From Alphaproteobacteria bacterium (lineage in GTDB: Bacteria; Pseudomonadota; Alphaproteobacteria; Reyranellales; Reyranellaceae): 64,000 bases of DNA. The stretch lies in the NCBI GenBank assembly GCA_019635875.1, contig JAHBYP010000007.1:223013-287012 (forward strand), read 5' to 3'. Within the stretch, counting starts at the first letter, position 1. Every line of letters starts with the position of its first letter. A program made the translations under genes and the position numbers. This document shows, one piece after another, positions 18,108-26,289 of the stretch. The notes under the pieces are model-generated. The model had not been told where the DNA came from, ran no database searches, and was given only the letters and a program-made list of their open reading frames with translations.

Positions 18108-18261
18108 TCTTCTCCCCGCGAAGGCGGGGAGAAGGTGCCGAGCGTCAGCGAGGCGGATGAGGGGCTTCCTCGCGCAACGACCAACGCCGCTGCTGTCGAG
18201 ACTCAGCGAAGCCCCTCATCCGCCCTTCGGGCACCTTCTCCCCGCCTTCGCGGGGAGAAGG
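18108..18261. repeat. Family C double-hairpin repeat, copy C1
   Basis: Ends CTTCTCCCCGCGAAGGCGGG... and CCCGCCTTCGCGGGGAGAAG are hairpins in inverted orientation. The inner arms are GGCGGATGAGGGGCTT and AAGCCCCTCATCCGCC with about 25 bases between. The left linker reads GTGCCGAGCGTCAGCGAG and the right linker CCGCCCTTCGGGCACC, the latter shared with family B. Begins right after the CorC-type gene stop. Confidence 0.95.
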
Positions 18262-18335
18262 AACAAGACATTGCCCGTCGCGCCGTCGCCGCTATAGTCG
18301 CGGCCACATCCGACAGACTTCCAGCGAGCCTCTCC

Positions 18336-19010
18336 ATGCCTCTTTCCGCGCCCGTCGCGCGCCAGCACCTGCACACGCGTCGCGTCACCTGCACCGGCTA
18401 TTTCCGTGAGGACGGCCTGTTCGACATCGAAGGCCAGATCACCGACGCCAAGACCTACGAGCACGACAACGAGTGGCGTGGCACGCTCAAGCCGGGCGAC
18501 TACGTGCACAACATGTCGATCAGGCTCACCATCGACCGCAAGATGGTGATCCACGACGTCGAGGCCTGCACCGACAACTCGCCCTACAGCATCTGCGGCG
18601 ACGTCGCGCCCAATTTCAAGGCGCTGATCGGCCTGCGCATCTCCGGCGGCTTCCTCAAGGCCGCGCGCGAGCGCGTCGGCGGCACCAGGGGCTGCACGCA
18701 CATCGTCGAGCTGCTGGGCCCGGTCGGCACCACGGCCTACCAGACCATCGGCTCGGACAAGGCCGAGGAGCTCAGCCGCGAGCACTGGCACCGGCAGCTG
18801 GCGGCGCGCGGCGAGCAGCCGCCCGCGAAGAGGAAGCTCGGTGTGAAGGACTACCGTGCGCCCTCGGTGATGAACACCTGCCACGCCTGGGCGGAGGACG
18901 GTCCGGTGATCCGCCGCTGGGCGCCGCTGTCCTACACCGGTCCGGACCGCGAAACGGTGCGCGAAGAGGCCGAGGCGCGGGTCGCCGCGGGGCTTCCGCC
19001 CGAGGCATAA
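18336..19010 (+). CDS. DUF2889 domain protein
   Basis: 224 residues from ATG 18336. The longer open frame upstream runs through the family C repeat and is not credible. The core contains HTRRVTCTGYFREDGLFDIE, AKTYEHDNEWR and a Cys-rich patch (EACTDNSPYSICGDVAPNF), with GCTHIVELLGPV later; these are the DUF2889 landmarks. No enzyme activity is known for the family. There is no signal peptide. It stands alone between a repeat and a nuclease-like gene of different base composition. Confidence 0.88.
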   Translation: MPLSAPVARQHLHTRRVTCTGYFREDGLFDIEGQITDAKTYEHDNEWRGTLKPGDYVHNMSIRLTIDRKMVIHDVEACTDNSPYSICGDVAPNFKALIGLRISGGFLKAARERVGGTRGCTHIVELLGPVGTTAYQTIGSDKAEELSREHWHRQLAARGEQPPAKRKLGVKDYRAPSVMNTCHAWAEDGPVIRRWAPLSYTGPDRETVREEAEARVAAGLPPEA

Positions 19011-19034
19011 ACCGAGAGTCAGGAGGCAGGCACC

Positions 19035-20162
19035 ATGGCAGACCGAGTATTCGCACTTGGTGCCGATCAGAAGCTTGTCGAACTGACGCGTGCCGGGTTC
19101 GTCTCCGAGGATGTGTTCCAACGCATCCTTGCTGACCACCCGGCAATTTTGGGCGGTCCCGATGGTGGAACACCTCTGCTGATCCGGCGCGAACAGCCTA
19201 TTCCCGACAATGCGGAGTCCGGAGGCCGATGGTCACTCGACCATCTGTACGTCGACCGCAGCGGCGTTCCGGTCCTGGTCGAGGTCAAGCGATCGACGGA
19301 TACGCGTCTACGTCGGGAAGTCGTCGGCCAGATGCTGGACTACGCAGCGAACGGCGTCGTGTACTGGCGATTGGACGTGCTAGTTGATGCGTTCGAGGAG
19401 ACATGCAGAGCGCGGGGTGAGAACGCCGAGCAAGTGCTGAACGAGTTCCTCGACTCTTCCGTCTCGATCGAGGCGTTCTGGAAGACGGTCGAGGCCAATT
19501 TGCGCGCAGGTCATGTGCGCATGGTGTTTGTTGCTGATCATGTGCCGCCTGAGCTTCGCCGCATCGTCGAGTTCCTCAACGAACAGATGCGGCCGGCGGA
19601 AGTGACGGCGATCCAGATCGCCCACTTCCAGGGTGCCGACGGCGGACGCGTCCTTGTGCCCCAAATTATCGGCGAGACTGAGCGCGCGACGGCCGTCAAG
19701 AGCGTCGACGGCACGCGAACACCGATCTCTACCGACGAATGGATCGCGAAGCTCGCCGAAGCACATGGAGAGGATGCGGCGTCAGCCACCCGGCGACTGG
19801 TCGAATGGCATATCGCACAGGGTGGCGACTGCGGGCCGACAGCGAGCCAGGATGCACTGTTCTTCCGGGTTAGAGGTGATGACGGACGTGATGCGTGGGC
19901 CTACTTCGTACGGCACGGAAGTGGCGGTCGACTTGAAGTGGCGCTGGGCTATCTGCAGAACCGGCCATTACTGAGGTCCGATGCGGCGCGGGGCGAAGTG
20001 GTGAATAGGCTGCGCTCGGTTCATGACATCGATATCCGGTTCTCAGGCAAGCTGACTGGATACCCCTCATTCCCTGTTTCAAGCCTCTTGTCCGAGGTGG
20101 CGTGGGCCGGGTTCACCGCCTTTGCAAAATGGCTCCTGGACAGGGCCCGTAGGGTGGACTGA
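19035..20162 (+). CDS. Orphan PD-(D/E)XK nuclease-like protein
   Basis: 375 residues. The first 110 carry a nuclease-fold signature: LDHLYVDRSGVPVLVEVKR supplies D74 and the E83-x-K85 pair, and Q99 in VVGQMLDYA fits the helix that follows in RecB-like and restriction-type cores. The remainder, about residues 150-375, is not recognised. Third codon positions use A/T far more than the neighbours (runs such as TTT GTT GCT GAT CAT), which suggests horizontal transfer. There is no methylase, helicase or integrase beside it. It could be a stand-alone defence or repair nuclease; the role is unproven. Start ATG 19035 follows AGGAGGCAGG. Confidence 0.72.
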   Translation: MADRVFALGADQKLVELTRAGFVSEDVFQRILADHPAILGGPDGGTPLLIRREQPIPDNAESGGRWSLDHLYVDRSGVPVLVEVKRSTDTRLRREVVGQMLDYAANGVVYWRLDVLVDAFEETCRARGENAEQVLNEFLDSSVSIEAFWKTVEANLRAGHVRMVFVADHVPPELRRIVEFLNEQMRPAEVTAIQIAHFQGADGGRVLVPQIIGETERATAVKSVDGTRTPISTDEWIAKLAEAHGEDAASATRRLVEWHIAQGGDCGPTASQDALFFRVRGDDGRDAWAYFVRHGSGGRLEVALGYLQNRPLLRSDAARGEVVNRLRSVHDIDIRFSGKLTGYPSFPVSSLLSEVAWAGFTAFAKWLLDRARRVD

Positions 20163-20250
20163 GTCGGGTCGGGCGGTCTTGCCGATCCCTCTCGCGGCCA
20201 CGTCAGGAAACCCGTACGCTCTCCCTCAATAATGTCGGGTGAGAAACGCC

Positions 20251-21216
20251 ATGACCCTGAATCGTCGGACGCTACTGGCGTCCACGCTTAGCGCGATGAC
20301 TGCGGGCGGTGCTTTGGCACAGAGCAATTGGCCCAACAAGCCGGTGAAGCTGGTGGTCGGCTTCACGCCGGGCAGCGCCACCGACGTCTCGGGTCGGCTG
20401 TTTGCGCAGGTCTTCAGCGAGCTGTGGGGCCAGTCGGTGATCGTCGAGAACGTGCCGGGCAACAGCGGCGCCATCGGCGTCGACCGCGTCGCCAAGGCGG
20501 CGCCCGACGGCTACACCCTGATGTGGACGGGCAACGCCGCGATCACCATCCTGCCCAGCCTGCAGTCGCTGCCCTTCGATCCGATCAAGGACTTCGCCTA
20601 CATCTCGACGACCCTGGTCACCGGCTCGGTGATCATGGCCAACAACGACCTGCCGGTGAAGACGCTGCCCGAGCTGATCGCCCACGCCAGGGCCAATCCA
20701 GGCAAGCTGAGCTACGGCAGCCCGGGCGTCGGCACGCCGCAGCACATCGCCGGCGAGCTGCTCGGCAAGCTGGCCGGCATCAAGATGGAGCACGTGCCCT
20801 ATCGCGGCGCGCAGATGACCGACACCCTGAGCGGCGTCGTGCCGATCGCCATCCAGAACGCCGGCGCCTCGATGCCGCTGATCCGCGATGGCCGCCTGCG
20901 CGGCCTGGCCGTGACCTCGGCCAAGCGCAGCGGCGCGGCGCCCGACCTGCCGACCGTGGCCGAGCAGGGCTTCCCCGGCTTCGAGGCGGCGTCGTGGTTC
21001 GCCATCATGGCGCCCGCCGGCACGCCGCAGCCGATCCTCGAGAAGGTGCGCCAGGCCGCGCTCAGGGCGCTGTCGGACAAGGAACTGCTGAAGAAGCTGG
21101 CCGCGCTGGGCCTCGATCCGCTCGGCAGCACCGGCGAGGAGACCAGGGCCGCGGTCGCGCGCGACATCCCGAAATGGGCGCAGGTCATCAAGGATGCCGG
21201 CATCCCGCGCAATTGA
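20251..21216 (+). CDS. Bug-type (TctC) solute-binding receptor
   Basis: 321 residues from ATG 20251, or 325 from GTG 20239. The signal peptide contains Arg-Arg (LNRRTLLAS) before a hydrophobic stretch and a cut near ALAQ, so Tat export is possible. The mature protein begins WPNKPVKLVVGFTPG and has AAPDGYTLMW, YGSPGVGTPQHIAGE and GFPGFEAASWF, all typical of periplasmic Bug receptors that bind small carboxylates. No TctA/TctB membrane subunits lie nearby, so it is an orphan receptor, as most Bug genes are. Ends 10 bases before a family A palindrome. Confidence 0.93.
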   Translation: MTLNRRTLLASTLSAMTAGGALAQSNWPNKPVKLVVGFTPGSATDVSGRLFAQVFSELWGQSVIVENVPGNSGAIGVDRVAKAAPDGYTLMWTGNAAITILPSLQSLPFDPIKDFAYISTTLVTGSVIMANNDLPVKTLPELIAHARANPGKLSYGSPGVGTPQHIAGELLGKLAGIKMEHVPYRGAQMTDTLSGVVPIAIQNAGASMPLIRDGRLRGLAVTSAKRSGAAPDLPTVAEQGFPGFEAASWFAIMAPAGTPQPILEKVRQAALRALSDKELLKKLAALGLDPLGSTGEETRAAVARDIPKWAQVIKDAGIPRN

Positions 21217-21226
21217 GGCCGCGACC

Positions 21227-21294
21227 TGTCATCCCGAGCGCAGCGAGGGATCTACGCGGTCGCCCGAGATCCCTCGCTGCGCTCGGGATGACAG
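21227..21294. repeat. Family A palindrome, copy A3
   Basis: Complete copy with both arms (TGTCATCCCGAGCGCAGCGA and complement) and a centre of about 20 bases. Lies between the Bug receptor stop and a family E element, so two unrelated palindromes are stacked in one convergent gap. Confidence 0.93.
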
Positions 21295-21301
21295 CAGGTT
21301 G

Positions 21302-21397
21302 CTAGAGCATCGAGCGTCAAAACGAACTCAGCCGTCTTCCTGGGAGCGCCGGCGCTCCCAAAGACGTGTGATTCCGCCTTTTCGTTCGTCGCTCTAG
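21302..21397. repeat. Family E palindrome, copy E1
   Basis: Imperfect palindrome bounded by CTAGAGC and GCTCTAG, with a central stem GGGAGCGCC-GGCGCTCCC and conserved flanks GAACTCAGCCGTCTT and AAAGACGTGTGATTCC. Its right-hand CTAG supplies the TAG stop of the PNPOx-family gene on the minus strand. Confidence 0.88.
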
Positions 21398-22026
21398 GCT
21401 TCTTTCTTGTCGGCGGCGGGCGGCACGCCCGGCGTCGGCTGGCGCGGATGGATGTGGTCCTTGAAGTCGGCGAAGCCCTTCCACGCCGGCTCGACCGGCG
21501 CCTGGCCCTCGACCGGTATGTAGATCGACGGTTCCGCCAGGCTGAGCCTGGGGATATAGCGCGGGCAATTGGGGAAGATGGCGCGCGCCTTCACCCGCAC
21601 CACCATCTGTGCGCCGACGCATTGGGTCAGCAACGGATCCTCGCGATCGATGCTGGCCGTGCCGTTGACGCGCAGTCGGCGTGGCCGATTGTGCAGGTCG
21701 ATGAACAGCAGGCCGACGCCCGGATTGACCAGCAGGTTGCCCAGGCTCTTGAACTGGCCGTTGCCGTCGTAGTCGGGAAACGCCAGCTCGTCGTCGGCGG
21801 TGACGCGCACGAAGCCCGGCGCGCCGCCCTTGAACGAGCAGTCCGGCCGGCCCTCGGCATCGGCGGTGGCGAGGAAGAAGTAGATCGACTCGCCGATGAA
21901 GGCGCGATCGGACTCGCTGAACGCCACCCGCGTCAGCTTCTCCTCGAGACGATCGGCGATGCGACGGCTGTCGAAGCGGTCCTGAAGCTCGCGGTTGCCG
22001 GCGTGGTACATGATCGAGTCGGACAT
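21394..22026 (-). CDS. Pyridoxamine-5'-phosphate-oxidase-family (split-barrel) protein
   Basis: 210 residues with the FMN-binding split-barrel pattern: FLATADAEGRPDCSFKGG, a DYDGNGQFKSLGNLLVNP turn and IDLHNRPRRLRVNG. This type (about 200 residues, with a C-terminal tail rich in Pro) is a flavin- or F420-like oxidoreductase of unknown substrate rather than true PdxH. The last codons read KKEA then TAG, and that TAG belongs to the end of a family E repeat, so the original C terminus may have been altered. The preceding serine-hydrolase gene on the same strand ends 22 bases upstream. Confidence 0.87.
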   Translation of the reverse strand: MSDSIMYHAGNRELQDRFDSRRIADRLEEKLTRVAFSESDRAFIGESIYFFLATADAEGRPDCSFKGGAPGFVRVTADDELAFPDYDGNGQFKSLGNLLVNPGVGLLFIDLHNRPRRLRVNGTASIDREDPLLTQCVGAQMVVRVKARAIFPNCPRYIPRLSLAEPSIYIPVEGQAPVEPAWKGFADFKDHIHPRQPTPGVPPAADKKEA

Positions 22027-22048
22027 CGGCGCCTCCCCCGGCGCGGCG

Positions 22049-23308
22049 TCACCTGATGATCGCTGCCTGCACCATGGTGCGGAACTGGTTGCGCAGGAAG
22101 ATGCGGTCGTAGTCGTTGACCTGCACCATGTAGAGCGCCATCAGCCGGCGCTTCGGATCGATCCAGAACAGCGTGCCGGCATTGCCGGCCCAGCCGTACT
22201 CGCCCACGGAGCCGGGCAGCGCCGCCATGCCGGTGCTCTTGCGCACCTCGAAGCCGAGGCCGAAGCCCATCCCCGGCGGCCGGCCGGGCGCCATGCCGAC
22301 ATGGTCGGCGGTCATGAACTCGATGGTCTGCGCGCCCAGCAGGCGCCTGCCGTTGAATGTGCCGCCATTGGCGAGCATCAGCATGAAGCGCAGGTAGTCG
22401 TCGGTCGAGCCGACCAGCCCGCCGCCGCCCGACTCGAAGGCCGCCCTGACGCCGACGTCGAAACGCGGTGTCGGCGGCCGGTCCTTGCGGCTGACCGCGG
22501 GCTGCGCGGCGCGCGCCAGCTTCCCGGGCGGCAGCACGAAGGCGGTGTCGACCATGCCCAGCGGCCTGAAGATCGTCTCGTCGAGGGCCACGCCCAGGCT
22601 CTTGCCGGTGACGACCTCGACGATGCGGCCAAGGATGTCGGTCGACACGCCGTACTCCCAGCGCGTGCCAGGCGAGAAGCGCAGCGGCAGCTTCGACACC
22701 TGCCTGGCGAACTCCGCGTTGTCGACGGTGCGATCGCCGATCCTCGCCTCGCGATAGGCCTTGTTGACCAGCGAGTCGCCGCGCGTGCCGTAGATCAGCC
22801 CCGAGGTGTGGCGCAGCAGGTCCTGCACCGTCATTTCCCGCTGCGCCGCCGCCAGCTCGAGCAACGGCTTGCCGTCGGTGCCCGTCTTCTCGACACCGAC
22901 CTTCATCTCGGCGAACTCCGGGATGTAGCGCGAGACCGGATCGCCGATCTGCATCCTGCCCTGCTCGACCAGCATCATGATGGCGACGCTGACGATCGGC
23001 TTGGTCATGGAGTAGATGCGGAACAGCGAATCCGGCTTCAGCGGCTCGCCCTTGTCGCGGTCGCGCATGCCCAGCACGCGGTGCCATGCGACCTTGCCGT
23101 CGCGCACCACCAGCATGATCGCACCCGGCAGCAGCCCGTTCTCGATATGACCACGCGTCACCGCCTCGAGCCGGACAAGCTGCTCGCCCGACAGGCCGAC
23201 ATCCTCGGGCCTGGTTGCCGAGGGCAGCAGCGTCTCGGCGCTGGCCTGCGCGATCGGCGTGAACGCCACCCATGCGGCGAACATCGCCGCCTTCAACGAC
23301 CTCGACAT
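22049..23308 (-). CDS. Exported beta-lactamase-family serine hydrolase
   Basis: 419 residues with a signal peptide (hydrophobic 5-20, cut near ASA-E25). It belongs to the class C beta-lactamase/esterase family: nucleophile motif SMTK at 100-103, Tyr in WEYGVSTD near 219 and a late GWAGNAGT in place of the KTG/HTG strand motif. Such proteins are usually esterases or peptidases and only rarely true beta-lactamases. It is upstream of the PNPOx gene (22-base gap) and downstream of the Cys-rich exported protein gene, all on the same strand. Confidence 0.9.
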   Translation of the reverse strand: MSRSLKAAMFAAWVAFTPIAQASAETLLPSATRPEDVGLSGEQLVRLEAVTRGHIENGLLPGAIMLVVRDGKVAWHRVLGMRDRDKGEPLKPDSLFRIYSMTKPIVSVAIMMLVEQGRMQIGDPVSRYIPEFAEMKVGVEKTGTDGKPLLELAAAQREMTVQDLLRHTSGLIYGTRGDSLVNKAYREARIGDRTVDNAEFARQVSKLPLRFSPGTRWEYGVSTDILGRIVEVVTGKSLGVALDETIFRPLGMVDTAFVLPPGKLARAAQPAVSRKDRPPTPRFDVGVRAAFESGGGGLVGSTDDYLRFMLMLANGGTFNGRRLLGAQTIEFMTADHVGMAPGRPPGMGFGLGFEVRKSTGMAALPGSVGEYGWAGNAGTLFWIDPKRRLMALYMVQVNDYDRIFLRNQFRTMVQAAIIR

Positions 23309-23332
23309 GGTTGTCCCCGGGGCTGCCGCTTC

Positions 23333-23896
23333 CTACTCGAGCTTGTTCTGGATGCGCGACGGCTGGTTGTACGGAATCTGCGCCGTGCGGCCGATGCCGA
23401 CGGTGGCGCAGCCACCGTCCAGCGAGCAGGCCTTGTTCTTCGAGCAGATCGTGCCGCCGCCGCAATCCTGGTAGTAGGTCGTGTTCATGCAGCGGCCGGC
23501 GCTGCTGCAGATGCGTCCCTGCTCGCAGCGCCCGTCGCCGCAGACCGGCCCGGTGCGCGGCCCGCCGCCGGTGCAATTGCCGGTGTTGGTGCAGGTCGAG
23601 CCGGGCGGGCAGATGCCGCCTGTGGTGCAGTCCGAATAGCCGATCGGCACGCAGGAGCCCGCCCGGTACTTGTGCTCGCGGAAGCCCGGCTCGCACCAGC
23701 TGCCGGTCGAGGTGCGCGTGCTGCCCGGCGGCGTGTTCACCCGCTCGCCGCACATATCGCCCTTGAGGCAGACATTGCCCTTCGGGCAGTACTTGCCGTT
23801 GCGGCAATCGACCTGCGCGAGGGCCGATGTCGCAAGGACGGCGGCGGCGATCAGCGCCACCAGGGTGGCTATTGCCCAGCGTGCGATTGCAGGCAT
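23333..23896 (-). CDS. Exported 18-cysteine protein of unknown function
   Basis: 187 residues from ATG 23896; 19 further upstream codons are open but precede a clear signal peptide (hydrophobic residues 8-26, cut near ALAQ). The mature part has 18 cysteines, many spaced five or six residues apart in the pattern C-x5-C (for example CRNGKYC, CPKGNVC, CSSAGRC), with many Gly and Thr, like EGF- or dickkopf-type disulfide repeats. The even number suggests nine disulfides in the periplasm or outside. No family is recognised with confidence. It ends 24 bases before the serine hydrolase start and is likely cotranscribed with it. Confidence 0.8.
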   Translation of the reverse strand: MPAIARWAIATLVALIAAAVLATSALAQVDCRNGKYCPKGNVCLKGDMCGERVNTPPGSTRTSTGSWCEPGFREHKYRAGSCVPIGYSDCTTGGICPPGSTCTNTGNCTGGGPRTGPVCGDGRCEQGRICSSAGRCMNTTYYQDCGGGTICSKNKACSLDGGCATVGIGRTAQIPYNQPSRIQNKLE

Positions 23897-23963
23897 CTGT
23901 GTTGCTCCTCCGACGGCGTTCCCCCTGCGTGGCCCCCGGGCGCAGCGTAGCAAGGGAATCCGC

Positions 23964-24353
23964 TCAGCGCACCAGCGCGACGAAGATCAGGATCATGCCG
24001 ACATAGGAGACCAGGAAGGCGCCTGTGCGCAGCCAAGGTACGCCGGCGATATAGGCGCCGCCATGCGCGACGCGGCCCCAGAAGAAGAGCTGCGCGCCGA
24101 TCGCCGTGCCCTGGCCGAACTTGTTGGTGACCGCGGCGACGATGATCAGCGCGGCGAAGGGAACCAGGTTCTCGACCATGTTGGCATGGGCGCGCCGGGC
24201 ACGGCCGACCCATCCCTCCAGCGCCGGGAAGTCCTCGCGGTTGCCGGCCATGACCGGCAGGCCGAGCTTCAGCACCAGGGCGAGGGAGTAGGGCAGGGTG
24301 AGAGCCAGGCAGAGTGCGGCGCTCAATGCCAGAAACAGCAACTCGATCTGCAT
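23964..24353 (-). CDS. MAPEG-family membrane protein
   Basis: 129 residues from ATG 24353 with four membrane helices. The sequence RREDFPALEGWVGRARRAHAN-like segment (here NREDFPALEGW then RARRAHANMVENL) after helix 1 is the MAPEG hallmark. Relatives include glutathione S-transferases of eukaryotes, but bacterial members mostly have no known substrate. The frame is open further upstream without a likely start. It follows an EamA gene on the opposite strand, with divergent starts about 97 bases apart. Confidence 0.9.
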   Translation of the reverse strand: MQIELLFLALSAALCLALTLPYSLALVLKLGLPVMAGNREDFPALEGWVGRARRAHANMVENLVPFAALIIVAAVTNKFGQGTAIGAQLFFWGRVAHGGAYIAGVPWLRTGAFLVSYVGMILIFVALVR

Positions 24354-24450
24354 CGCCAGGTCCTCCTCGGTGTCGTGACGCGAAGTCTCGCCCCGGGACC
24401 CCGCGCGCGCAATCGGCCTGACGCCATCCGGCGTGATACAAGGCGCGCCG

Positions 24451-25311
24451 ATGTCGGCTCCCCCCTCGACGACAAGCCCGGTGCGCACCGGTATCCTCTG
24501 CCTCGCTTCGGGCGCGGCGGCGTTCTCGATGTTCGACGCGCTCAACAAGGGCATGTCGGACTCGCTGCCGCTGGTGCAGCGCCTTTGGGTCTACTACCTC
24601 GCCTTCGCCGCCGTCATGGCGCTGGCGGTATGGCGGCGCGGCGATCGCGGCGCCTGGCGCTCGGCGCGGCCCGGCCTGCAGGTCGCGCGTGCGCTGGTGC
24701 TGGTGGTCGAGACCGGCCTGTTCGCCGCCAGCCTGCGCTACATCCAGCTCGCCGACATGCAGGCGGTGGCGGCCGCTTCGCCGCTCTTCGTGCTGGCGCT
24801 GTCGGCGCCGGCGCTGGGCGAGCCGGTGGCGCGCCGCGCCTGGATCGCCGTGGCGCTGGGTTTCGTCGGCGTGCTGGTCGTGGTGCGGCCGGGCCTGCGC
24901 GAGCTGAACCTCGGCTACGTGCTGGTGCTGATCGGCGCGGCGCTGTGGGCGCTCTACCAGATCCTGCTGCGCATTGTCGGCCGCGACGATCCGCCGTCGA
25001 CCACGGCGCTGTGGACGGCATTGGCGGGCGCGGCGGCGCTGACCTGCGTCGGGCCGTTCTTCTGGAGCTGGCCGGACGCCACAGGCTGGCTGATGCTGGC
25101 CGGGCTGGCCGCCTGCGGCACCCTGGGCCACGTGCTCTATTCGATCGCCTTCCGCCTGGCGCCGGCGGCGATCCTGCAGCCCTTCGGCTATCTCAACCTG
25201 GTTTTCGCCATCGTCTGGGGCTGGCTGATCTTCGCCCAGTTCCCCGACCTTTGGACCATCGCCGGCGCGGCCCTGATCGTCGTCGCCGGCATCGTCGCGC
25301 TGCGCGCCTGA
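24451..25311 (+). CDS. EamA/DMT-family permease
   Basis: 286 residues from ATG 24451 (a GTG at 24433 would add six). Ten membrane helices in two EamA repeats; landmarks are a first-repeat ARALVLVVETGLF and QLADMQAVAAASPLFVLALS, with the second repeat ending in PAAILQPFGYLNLVFAIVWG. Family members export amino acids, nucleosides or other metabolites; substrate unknown. It converges with bolA, 3 bases between the stops. Confidence 0.9.
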   Translation: MSAPPSTTSPVRTGILCLASGAAAFSMFDALNKGMSDSLPLVQRLWVYYLAFAAVMALAVWRRGDRGAWRSARPGLQVARALVLVVETGLFAASLRYIQLADMQAVAAASPLFVLALSAPALGEPVARRAWIAVALGFVGVLVVVRPGLRELNLGYVLVLIGAALWALYQILLRIVGRDDPPSTTALWTALAGAAALTCVGPFFWSWPDATGWLMLAGLAACGTLGHVLYSIAFRLAPAAILQPFGYLNLVFAIVWGWLIFAQFPDLWTIAGAALIVVAGIVALRA

Positions 25312-25314
25312 GCG

Positions 25315-25593
25315 TCAGCCGCCGGCCTCCTCGGGCGTGCGCGTGACCAGCGCCAGCGCGTGCAGGCCGGCGTCGAACTCGTCCTTGAGCAGGCCGTAGA
25401 CCATGCGCTGCCGTGCCACGCGGCTCTTGCCGGCGAAGGCGGCCGACACGATATCGACGGTGAAGTGACTCTCGCCCTCGGCGCGCGCGCCGGCATGGCC
25501 GGCGTGCCTGGCCGAGTCGTCGGTGATGACCAGCCGTGCCGGCGCCAGGGCGGCGCTGAGCTTGCGGTCGATGGCGGCGGCGATGGCGCCCAT
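25315..25593 (-). CDS. bolA: BolA-family protein
   Basis: 92 residues from ATG 25593; the 57 upstream open codons are Arg-rich and belong to the divergent gene's antisense. The pattern ESHFTVDIVSAAFAGKSRVARQRMVY and the late LHALALV (invariant His region) fit BolA, which pairs with monothiol glutaredoxins in iron-sulfur handling. In many alphaproteobacteria bolA is adjacent to a J-domain gene and cobST; here the J-domain gene is divergent, 65 bases away, and cobST is far left. Confidence 0.92.
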   Translation of the reverse strand: MGAIAAAIDRKLSAALAPARLVITDDSARHAGHAGARAEGESHFTVDIVSAAFAGKSRVARQRMVYGLLKDEFDAGLHALALVTRTPEEAGG

Positions 25594-25658
25594 GCTGGTC
25601 TCCGAGTCAAGAACGAAACTTCCTTGAGGCGTGCCCGCGGCACGCTCATAAATGTAGG

Positions 25659-26249
25659 ATGGTCCGAGGTTCGCGCAAATCGGTTCGCACGACGGAGGCT
25701 CCCTCCGCCAATTTGCGCGTCTGCGAGCATCCCGGCTGCGCCGAGGCGGGCGAGTTCCGCGCACCGCGCTCGCGCGAGAGCCTCAACCAGTACCGCTGGT
25801 TCTGCCTCGGGCACGTGCGCGAGTACAATTCCAAGTGGGATTTCTACAGGGGCATGTCGGAGGACGAGATCGAGCGCCAGATCCGCGCCGACCAGACCTG
25901 GCGGCGGCCGACCTGGAAGATGAGCGGCCAGGCGCGGGCCAGGATGGCGGCCGATCCGCTCGAGCTGCTGCTCGATCCCTACGACATCCTGGCCGATTCC
26001 GGCGCGCGCGCGCGGCAGCGCCGGGCCCAGGCGCAGCCCAACGACCTGCCGGTCGCCGAGCAGCAGGCGCTTTCCATCCTCGACCTGACCTGGCCGCAGA
26101 CCCGGCAGGGCGTGAAGGCGCGCTACAAGGAGCTGGCCAAGCGCTACCATCCCGACGCCAATGGCGGCGGCCGCGAGGCCGAGGAGCGCATCAAGCAGAT
26201 CAACCAGGCCTACACCACGCTCAAGCAGAGCCCGCACTTCGCGGAGTGA
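25659..26249 (+). CDS. J-domain protein with N-terminal zinc-like region (alphaproteobacterial DnaJ-like)
   Basis: 196 residues. The J domain is at the C terminus (about 137-192) with the HPD motif in RYHPDANGG. The N-terminal half carries CEHPGCAE and FCLGH, a Cys/His set that may bind a metal, then GMSEDEIERQIRADQTWRRPTW. This architecture, J domain last, is the alphaproteobacterial type that sits next to bolA and cobS. It would stimulate a Hsp70, probably DnaK. The gene is divergent from bolA and convergent with a 2OG-oxygenase gene, with a hairpin between. Confidence 0.9.
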   Translation: MVRGSRKSVRTTEAPSANLRVCEHPGCAEAGEFRAPRSRESLNQYRWFCLGHVREYNSKWDFYRGMSEDEIERQIRADQTWRRPTWKMSGQARARMAADPLELLLDPYDILADSGARARQRRAQAQPNDLPVAEQQALSILDLTWPQTRQGVKARYKELAKRYHPDANGGGREAEERIKQINQAYTTLKQSPHFAE

Positions 26250-26250
26250 T

Positions 26251-26282
26251 TCCCTTCTCCCCGCCTTCGCGGCGAGAAGGGA
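26251..26282. terminator. Hairpin between convergent genes, single arm of family C
   Basis: CCCTTCTC-C-CCGC-CTTC-GCGG-C-GAGAAGGG: a stem with one mismatch, identical in design to one end of a family C repeat. It lies 2 bases after the J-domain stop and 8 before the opposing stop. Likely a bidirectional 3'-end structure; no T-run is present. Confidence 0.65.
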
Positions 26283-26289
26283 ACTCCCA

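Noticed and set aside
16732..18335. Longer N termini for the CorC-type and DUF2889 proteins
   Set aside because: The upstream codons translate palindromic repeats B1 and C1 (for example SALRAPSPSGGR). The residues are not conserved in either family.
22049..23308. Beta-lactamase resistance gene
   Set aside because: It has the class C esterase-type motif SMTK and a large esterase-like core; there is no evidence for beta-lactam hydrolysis.
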